A DNA stretch of 64,000 nt from Geodermatophilus siccatus (lineage in GTDB: Bacteria; Actinomycetota; Actinomycetes; Mycobacteriales; Geodermatophilaceae): NCBI RefSeq assembly GCF_900103785.1, contig NZ_FNHE01000002.1, forward strand, positions 248,001-312,000. The letters are read 5' to 3'. Of this stretch, positions 58,853-64,000 are shown in pieces (the stretch's first letter is position 1; each line of letters starts with the position of its first letter). Under the pieces are notes generated by a model, which had not been told where the DNA came from, made no database searches, and worked only from the letters and a program-made list of their open reading frames with translations. A program made the position numbers and the translations under genes.

Positions 58853-59911
58853 ATGCTGCAGATCGAACGCGCCGCGGTGGATGCGCTCCATCGAGCCGGC
58901 TCGGCCGAGGAGCTCGCCGACCTGATCCACGAGGCCATCAGACTCGAGTTCTCGACCATCCCGCCCTATCTCACCGCGATGCTGTCCCTCAAGCCGGGTA
59001 CCAACCGGGACATCTGGCGGGACGTCCACGACGTCGTCGTGGACGAGATGCTGCACATGGCGATCGGCTGCAACCTGCTCAACGCGCTCGGTCGGACGCC
59101 GGCGATCGCCCGTGCCGAGTTCGTCCCGAGATACCCGTCGACACTTCCCCTCGGGATCGGCACCGGACTCGTCGTGGGGTTGCTGCCCTTCTCCCGCGAC
59201 CTCGTCAAGCAGGTCTTCATGGAGATCGAGGAGCCCGAGGACCCGTTGGTCTTCCCCGCCCACCACTCCCTCGCGGCGGAGGGAGCGACCTTCGCGACGA
59301 TCGGTGAGTTCTACCGGACACTGCGCAGCAAGCTCATCGACCTCGGGGACGACGTGTTCGTCGGTGACCCGGCACGCCAGCTCGTGTCGCCGCGGTGGTT
59401 CCCGACCGAGCGGCTGTTCGCCATCACGGACGTGGACTCGGCCGTCCGCGCGCTCACCCTGGTCGTCGAGGAGGGCGAGGGAACCGGGACCGCCCCGGTG
59501 GATCCCGACGGGGACGTCGCGCACTACTACCGTTTCGAAGCGATCTGGCGCGGTCGGCGGCTGGTGCGCGACCCGACCGTGCCCGAGGGCTACTCGTTCA
59601 CGGGCCCGGAGTACCCGTTCCAGCCCGATGGGGTCTGGCCCCTCACGGCCAACCAGCGCATCTGCGACCTCGACGCCGACACCGAGGCCTGCCGGCGGGC
59701 CCGTCAGTTCCAGGTGACCTTCACCCGCCTGCTGATGGCGCTGCAGCGCGTCTTCGACGGCGAGCCCGAGCGCCTGGACGTCGCGATGGGCATCATGTTC
59801 GAGCTCAAGATCGCCGGACAGGTCCTCGCGGGCCTGCCCGCCATCGTCGGCGGCGTGCCGACCGGCCGTACGGCCGGCCCGGTGTTCGGGTACGCGGTCG
59901 TCAACGAGTGA
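58853..59911 (+). CDS. Ferritin-like protein (VioB C-terminal-half-like)
   Basis: The 352-residue protein has a di-iron/heme-type four-helix pattern: LEFSTIPPYLTAML with Glu32, VVVDEMLHMAIGCNLLNALG with Glu65 and His68, and DVAHYYRFEAIWRG with His224, as in the ferritin-like domain of iminophenylpyruvate-dimer synthases. Its end, LAGLPAIVGGVPTGRTAGPV, parallels the VioB tail with its GRTAGP motif. I chose the ATG at 58853, with GAGG 8-11 nt upstream, over the GTG at 58823 inside the previous gene. It probably forms a complex with the preceding product. Confidence 0.78.
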   Translation: MLQIERAAVDALHRAGSAEELADLIHEAIRLEFSTIPPYLTAMLSLKPGTNRDIWRDVHDVVVDEMLHMAIGCNLLNALGRTPAIARAEFVPRYPSTLPLGIGTGLVVGLLPFSRDLVKQVFMEIEEPEDPLVFPAHHSLAAEGATFATIGEFYRTLRSKLIDLGDDVFVGDPARQLVSPRWFPTERLFAITDVDSAVRALTLVVEEGEGTGTAPVDPDGDVAHYYRFEAIWRGRRLVRDPTVPEGYSFTGPEYPFQPDGVWPLTANQRICDLDADTEACRRARQFQVTFTRLLMALQRVFDGEPERLDVAMGIMFELKIAGQVLAGLPAIVGGVPTGRTAGPVFGYAVVNE

Positions 59912-60149
59912 TCAGCACGAGGCCCACAGGCCGATCGGGCCGCATCGGGCACGCATCCTCTCTCGTCCGGGGGGAACGTCCGCGGAGTCCTGCGCCCGGG
60001 ACAGGACGCCACCTCTCACGACCGCGGCCGAGCCACCCCGCCCGGCCGCGGGGACCCGCGACGGGTCACCCTCGACGACCCGCCGGTCCCGACGGGAAGG
60101 GGCGCGGGAGGCCCCCGCCAGGACCACCTGTCACGGGCGACGGGCGGGG

Positions 60150-60185
60150 CTGCGCCGGCGGACGGACGACGTCCCGTCGGCGCAG
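60150..60185. terminator. Hairpin between convergent genes
   Basis: CTGCGCCG (60150-60157) pairs with CGGCGCAG (60178-60185), and an inner ACGGAC/GTCCCGT region extends the stem with a bulge. It lies between the ferritin-like and amidase genes, 10 nt from the amidase stop. The rest of the gap (59912-60149) holds no gene I recognise. Confidence 0.5.
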
Positions 60186-60194
60186 CCGAGGACG

Positions 60195-61625
60195 TCAGCT
60201 GCGCACCAGGGCGGGCCACCGGTCGCTCCAGGGAGCAGCCGCCTCGAACGCCGCGGCTGCGCGCAGGACCGTCTCGTCCGCGAGGTGCCGGCCGACGATC
60301 TGCAGGCCCACGGGCAGGCCGTCCTGCGTCCAGCCCGCCGGAACGGTGGCCGCCGGTTGACCGGTCATGTTGATCGGCAGCGTGAAGGACAGCCACTGGA
60401 AGGACGGCACCATCCGGCCGTCGACCTTCTCCGGCCCCTGCACGTGCACCGGGAACGGCGGAACCGTCAGCGTGGGGGTGAGGAGGAGGTCGTGGTCCTC
60501 CATGAACCGCCACATCCTGTTGTTGACCGCCTTCCGCGTCATCACCGCGTCGGTGAGGTCCTCAGCCGTCCATGGCCGGGCGAGGAACTCCACCAGGTGC
60601 GGGGACATCTCGGTCTCGGCGGCCAGGCGTCGCATCCCCCGCAGATCCGTGTCGAGAGCGACGATGCCCCAGAAGGCGGCGTACGGGTCGTCGAAGCCAG
60701 GGTCGGCCTGCTCCACGTGGCAGCCCAGTTCCTCCTCGAAGACCCGGACGGCGGTCTGGACGACCTCGCGCACCGCGGGGTCCACAGCGGCGTACCCCAG
60801 ATCGGGGCTGAAGGCCACGCGGAGACCTCGGACGTCGCCGGAGAGGCAGCCGGTCCAGTCCACGTCCGAGGTCGGGATCGTGTGCCGATCCCGGGGGTCG
60901 GGCCCGGCCATCACCGACAGCATCAGGGCGCTGTCGGCCACGGTCCGCGACATGGGACCGATGTGCTCCAGGGACTCCCAGCTGGAGACCCCGGGGTACC
61001 GCTCGTCACGGCACCCCGGGTACAGCGGAACCCGTCCCATCGACGCCTTCATGCCGAACAGTCCGCAGTGGGCCGACGGGATGCGCACCGACCCGCCACC
61101 GTCGCTGCCGACGGCGATGGGGCCCATGCCGGCCGCGACAGCGGCACCCGAGCCGGCGCTGGACCCTCCAGGGGTCATCGCCGGGTTCCACGGGTTGCGC
61201 GTCGTCTCGAAGACCGGGTTGTGCCCGACCCCGCTGTAGCCGAACTCCGGCACGTTGGTCTTGCCGATGATGATGGCGTCGGCCGCCTTCAGGCGTTCCA
61301 CCACGATGTCGTCCTCGTCGGGTACGAAGTCCTCGTACGCCTTCGAGCCCATCGCCGTCCGGATGCCCTTGGTCGCCACGAGGTCCTTGATGCCGACCGG
61401 CACACCCGCCAGCGGACCGACCTCCTCCCCGGCGGCGATGCGATCCGCGAGGTCCTCGGCCTGCTGACGGGCGAGGTCGAGGGTCGGGGTGCAGAACGCG
61501 TGCAGCACGGGTTCCACGGCATCCATCCGGTCGCTCACCGCTCGCACGACGTCCACGGGCGAGATCTCACCCGCCCTGACCGCCGCGGCGAGGTCGGTCG
61601 CGGGCATGGCACAGATGTCGGTCAT
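60195..61625 (-). CDS. Amidase-signature-family amidase
   Basis: The 476-residue protein carries the Ser-cisSer-Lys triad: Lys in AGVPVGIKDLVATKG (near 79), cis-Ser and nucleophile in TPGGSSAGSGAAVAAGM (near 155) and IAVGSDGGGSVRIPS (near 178). These enzymes hydrolyse a wide range of amides; the precise substrate is unknown, and the lack of GatB/GatC nearby argues against a tRNA amidotransferase. The ATG at 61625 has AAGGGGAT upstream. It is divergent from the monooxygenase gene. Confidence 0.9.
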   Translation of the reverse strand: MTDICAMPATDLAAAVRAGEISPVDVVRAVSDRMDAVEPVLHAFCTPTLDLARQQAEDLADRIAAGEEVGPLAGVPVGIKDLVATKGIRTAMGSKAYEDFVPDEDDIVVERLKAADAIIIGKTNVPEFGYSGVGHNPVFETTRNPWNPAMTPGGSSAGSGAAVAAGMGPIAVGSDGGGSVRIPSAHCGLFGMKASMGRVPLYPGCRDERYPGVSSWESLEHIGPMSRTVADSALMLSVMAGPDPRDRHTIPTSDVDWTGCLSGDVRGLRVAFSPDLGYAAVDPAVREVVQTAVRVFEEELGCHVEQADPGFDDPYAAFWGIVALDTDLRGMRRLAAETEMSPHLVEFLARPWTAEDLTDAVMTRKAVNNRMWRFMEDHDLLLTPTLTVPPFPVHVQGPEKVDGRMVPSFQWLSFTLPINMTGQPAATVPAGWTQDGLPVGLQIVGRHLADETVLRAAAAFEAAAPWSDRWPALVRS

Positions 61626-62312
61626 GGTCGACGATCCCCTTCTCGATCGCGCGACGACGCCGGGCGCGCCGGCCTCGGTCATGCCGTCCGCTTCCGCGGT
61701 GTCGTCGGGGGTCGGTTCCTCGGCTCCCGTCCGGGAACCGTAGGCCTCGACGAGGAACGCGTGGGTCACGAGCGAGCCCGCGATCCCCGGGAAGGCGGAG
61801 CGCACGTGCACGCCTGTGCCTGTGCCGAACGACGGCGGGCGTTCGACTCCCCACCCGCGCCGCTGACCGGCCGGCTCCGTCATCCCGCCGTCGCGCCGGC
61901 GCTGCTGGGGGTGACAGCACGCGTGCCCGGTCCGCCGCCATCCCGGAGCCCCGCCCCGTCGCACCGTGACCCGGCTGAGCCGCAGGGGGTTGACCCAGAT
62001 GCAGGATGCATCCTACGTTGTGGCGGCGGTCACACCCGAACGGGTGAACGCACCTCCGGTCAGAGATCGACCCCCCTGAGGTGACGCCCATGGCGCTCGA
62101 CCACGGCGCTCCGCGACCCGTATCGCCCGGGTCCGACGGGCACGGCTCCTCCACGGTGGTCGGCCTCCGGCCGGGCGGCGGCGACGTGATCGACCACGGC
62201 GCCGACGTCCTCGACCCGCGCTGCACGCCTCAGCCGGCCTGACGCCGGCCTCCCCTCGTCCCTTCCCGCATCCGGCCCTCTGGACTCCCTTCCCTGCCCC
62301 AGGAGGACGACC
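61626..62312. other. 687-nt divergent gap between amidase and monooxygenase
   Basis: It holds the palindrome and promoter-like elements described at 61990-62019. Open frames on both strands here are short or composition-driven. The long distance from that promoter to the monooxygenase start implies a leader of roughly 290 nt if it is used. Confidence 0.4.
61990..62019 (+). promoter_or_regulatory. Candidate promoter with embedded 12-bp palindrome
   Basis: TTGACC (61990-61995) and TACGTT (62014-62019) are spaced by 18 nt, a good sigma-70-type arrangement on the plus strand. The perfect palindrome AGGATGCATCCT (62003-62014) lies between and overlaps the -10 box, a classic repressor position; GGATGCATCC half-sites recall those of GntR-type regulators. 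Confidence 0.5.
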
Positions 62313-63950
62313 ATGTCCGCACCCGCCGCCGACCCCCAGGCCCAGACCCCTCCCGTCCCGTCGTCCGTCGACGTCGTCATCGTCGGAGCCGGCTTCTCCG
62401 GCATGTACCTGCTGCACAAGCTGCGCACCATGGGGATGTCGGCCGTCGTGTTCGAGGCCGGCACGGACGTGGGTGGCACGTGGTACTGGAACCGCTATCC
62501 CGGTGCCCGCGTCGACGTGGAGAGCCTGGCCTACTCGTACTCGTTCGACCCGGACCTGGAACAGGACTTCGAGTGGCAGGAGCGCTACCCCACCCAGCCG
62601 GAGATCCTCCGGTACGCCCAGTACGTCGCCGACCGCTTCGACCTGCGCAAGGACATCGTCTTCCGCACCCGGGTGACGGCGGCGCACTACGGCGAGGACA
62701 GCCGGACCTGGCAGGTGCGCACCGAGCACGAGGACGCGGTGACCGCGCGGTTCGTCGTCATGGCCACCGGCTGCCTGTCGTCCTCGAAGCTGCCCGAGAT
62801 CCCCGGCCTGGACTCCTTCAAGGGCGAGACGTACCACACCGCGCACTGGCCCCACGAGGGCGTCGACTTCACCGGGAAGCGGGTCGGCCTCATCGGGACG
62901 GGGTCCTCGGGGGTGCAGTCCATCCCCGTCATCGCCGAGCAGGCCGCCGACCTGACGGTCTTCCAGCGCACCCCGGCGTACTCGCTGCCGGCCCGCAACC
63001 GGAAGCTGCGCGCGGACGAGATCAGCGAGATGAAGGAGAACTACCGGGCCTACCGGCAGGCTCAGAAGGAGTCCGGGTTCGGCATCCCGACCCCGGTGCC
63101 GACGAAGTCGGCGCTGGAGGTCTCCGAGGAGGAACGGGATGCCCGGTTCGAGGAGGCCTGGGAGAGCGGGAGCCTGGTCAACCTGCTCACCACGTACACC
63201 GACCTGGCCCTCGACCAGGACGCCAACGACACGGCGAAGCGGTTCATCCACCGCAAGATCCACGAGATCGTCGAGGATCCGCAGACCGCCGCGGACCTGT
63301 GCCCGGAGTACCCGGTCGGCACCAAGCGCCCGTGCCTGGACACCCACTACTACGAGACCTACAACCGGCCCGACGTGCACTTGGTGAACCTGCAGCGCGA
63401 GCCGCTCGTGGAGGTGACCGACAAGGGCGTGCGGACGGCGGCCGACGAGTACGTCTTCGACGCGATCGTCTACGCCACCGGCTTCGACGCCATGACCGGG
63501 TCGCTGACCAACGTGGACATCCGCGGGAGGGGCGGCGCGTCGCTCAAGGAGACGTGGAGCGCCGGTCCTCGGACCTACCTGGGCATCGGCTCGGCCGGCT
63601 TCCCCAACCTGTTCATGATCACCGGACCCGGCAGCCCGTCGGTGCTGTCGAACATGATCGTGTCGATCGAGCAGCACGTCGACTGGGTCTGCGACGCCAT
63701 CGACCACCTGCGGCAGCAGGGGCTGACCACCATCGAGCCGAGCCAGCAGGCGCAGGACGAGTGGGTCGACCACGTCAACCTCATCGCCTCCCACACGCTC
63801 TACCCGAAGGCCAACTCCTGGTACATGGGGGCGAACGTCCCCGGCAAGCCCCGCGTGTTCATGCCCTACGCCGGCGGCGTCGGTGAGTACCGCAAGAAGT
63901 GCGACCAGATCGCGGCGGACGGCTACCCGGGCTTCGTGCTCAGCGCGTGA
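62313..63950 (+). CDS. Baeyer-Villiger-type flavin monooxygenase
   Basis: The 545-residue protein has the FAD motif DVVIVGAGFSGMYLLHKL (residues 19-36), the type I BVMO fingerprint GGTWYWNRYPGARVD, the second fingerprint FKGETYHTAHWPHEG, and the NADPH motif VGLIGTGSSGVQSI. It is expected to insert oxygen next to ketones or to oxidise heteroatoms, like cyclohexanone monooxygenase. GGAGGA lies 7 nt before the ATG. Substrate unknown; the divergent amidase may act in the same pathway. Confidence 0.93.
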   Translation: MSAPAADPQAQTPPVPSSVDVVIVGAGFSGMYLLHKLRTMGMSAVVFEAGTDVGGTWYWNRYPGARVDVESLAYSYSFDPDLEQDFEWQERYPTQPEILRYAQYVADRFDLRKDIVFRTRVTAAHYGEDSRTWQVRTEHEDAVTARFVVMATGCLSSSKLPEIPGLDSFKGETYHTAHWPHEGVDFTGKRVGLIGTGSSGVQSIPVIAEQAADLTVFQRTPAYSLPARNRKLRADEISEMKENYRAYRQAQKESGFGIPTPVPTKSALEVSEEERDARFEEAWESGSLVNLLTTYTDLALDQDANDTAKRFIHRKIHEIVEDPQTAADLCPEYPVGTKRPCLDTHYYETYNRPDVHLVNLQREPLVEVTDKGVRTAADEYVFDAIVYATGFDAMTGSLTNVDIRGRGGASLKETWSAGPRTYLGIGSAGFPNLFMITGPGSPSVLSNMIVSIEQHVDWVCDAIDHLRQQGLTTIEPSQQAQDEWVDHVNLIASHTLYPKANSWYMGANVPGKPRVFMPYAGGVGEYRKKCDQIAADGYPGFVLSA

Positions 63951-63970
63951 CCAGCGCCGTCGCTCTCGTC

Positions 63971-64000
63971 CGGGCCGCGGACGACGCCGTCCGCGGCCCG
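63971..64000 (+). terminator. Perfect hairpin after the monooxygenase gene
   Basis: CGGGCCGCGGAC (63971-63982) pairs perfectly with GTCCGCGGCCCG (63989-64000) around a 6-nt loop, 20 nt after the stop codon. It is a convincing terminator at the window edge; whatever follows it is not visible. Confidence 0.7.

Noticed and set aside
62081..62242. A 53-codon ORF (GTG at 62081) upstream of the monooxygenase gene
   Set aside because: It has no clear ribosome-binding site, no recognisable family and GC-driven composition. A leader peptide is possible but not supported.
63947..64000. A possible next gene starting at the GTG that overlaps the monooxygenase stop (GTGA)
   Set aside because: The following bases form a perfect 12-bp terminator hairpin, which is a better explanation than a coding start.

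Overview
The window is very GC-rich, uses many GTG starts and carries hallmark actinobacterial genes: the Pup-proteasome genes dop and arc/mpa, the mycothiol ligase gene mshC, a mycothiol-type maleylpyruvate isomerase fold and an IdeR-type iron box. The gene order trmI-arc-dop with a divergent RecB-like nuclease is the usual actinobacterial one. The overall flavour (GC-rich dispersed intergenic repeats, DUF2470, the SCO1664/DUF3090/phosphatase trio) suggests Geodermatophilaceae (Blastococcus, Geodermatophilus or Modestobacter type). The family assignment is an inference; the phylum is well supported.

Core region, 1-32106. On the minus strand lie dop (cut by the left edge), arc and trmI. They are followed by a RecB-like nuclease, a frameshifted acetyltransferase remnant, an amidohydrolase, a HAD phosphatase coupled to metH, and a PAC2 protein. 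A mycothiol-related block holds mshC, a dGTPase-like HD protein, a DinB-fold enzyme, and the conserved trio of MSMEG_4193-type phosphatase, DUF3090 and SCO1664-type kinase-like protein. After that come uppP, an aldo/keto reductase coupled to a RecD2-like helicase, an iron-box-controlled DUF2470 gene, two tandem secreted S33 peptidases, small conserved proteins, a methyltransferase, an SDR, a racemase divergent from a LysR regulator, an M20 peptidase and tRNA-Leu(GAG).

Accessory region, about 32107 to at least 56700. The 3' end of tRNA-Leu(GAG) and its downstream terminator hairpin are repeated at about 39.3 and 56.2 kb, and a partial copy lies at 53.0 kb. Three copies are followed by the tail of a tyrosine integrase pointing back at the tRNA. 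I read this as a tandem array of integrative elements, all with broken integrases. The first element (32.1-39.3 kb) holds a decayed glycolate/lactate locus: intact LctP/GlcA-type permease and malate synthase G, but broken LutA/GlcF-like, GlcG-like and thiolase genes. The second (39.3-53.0 kb) is a mosaic with an orphan protein, an O-methyltransferase lacking its usual catalytic His, an IS5-type remnant, DUF1996, a serine beta-lactamase-like hydrolase, a broken azlD, a phosphotransferase, a TspO protein whose 3' end runs into an integrase fragment, a P450, DUF4032 and an alpha/beta hydrolase. The third (53.0-56.2 kb) holds an NAD(P)-binding epimerase-like protein, a hydrolase, a SnoaL-like protein and a MerR regulator with a clear operator.

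Right end, 56.2-64.0 kb. After the last att copy comes a translationally coupled set: a 92-codon ORF, a 610-aa protein and a 352-aa ferritin-like protein. Together the last two resemble the N- and C-terminal halves of VioB/RebD-type synthases, split into two genes and without a visible VioA/RebO partner. This is the best candidate in the window for an undescribed system. Convergent to it is an amidase, and divergent from that a Baeyer-Villiger-type monooxygenase; their shared intergenic region has a plausible promoter carrying a 12-bp palindrome. A strong hairpin ends the window.
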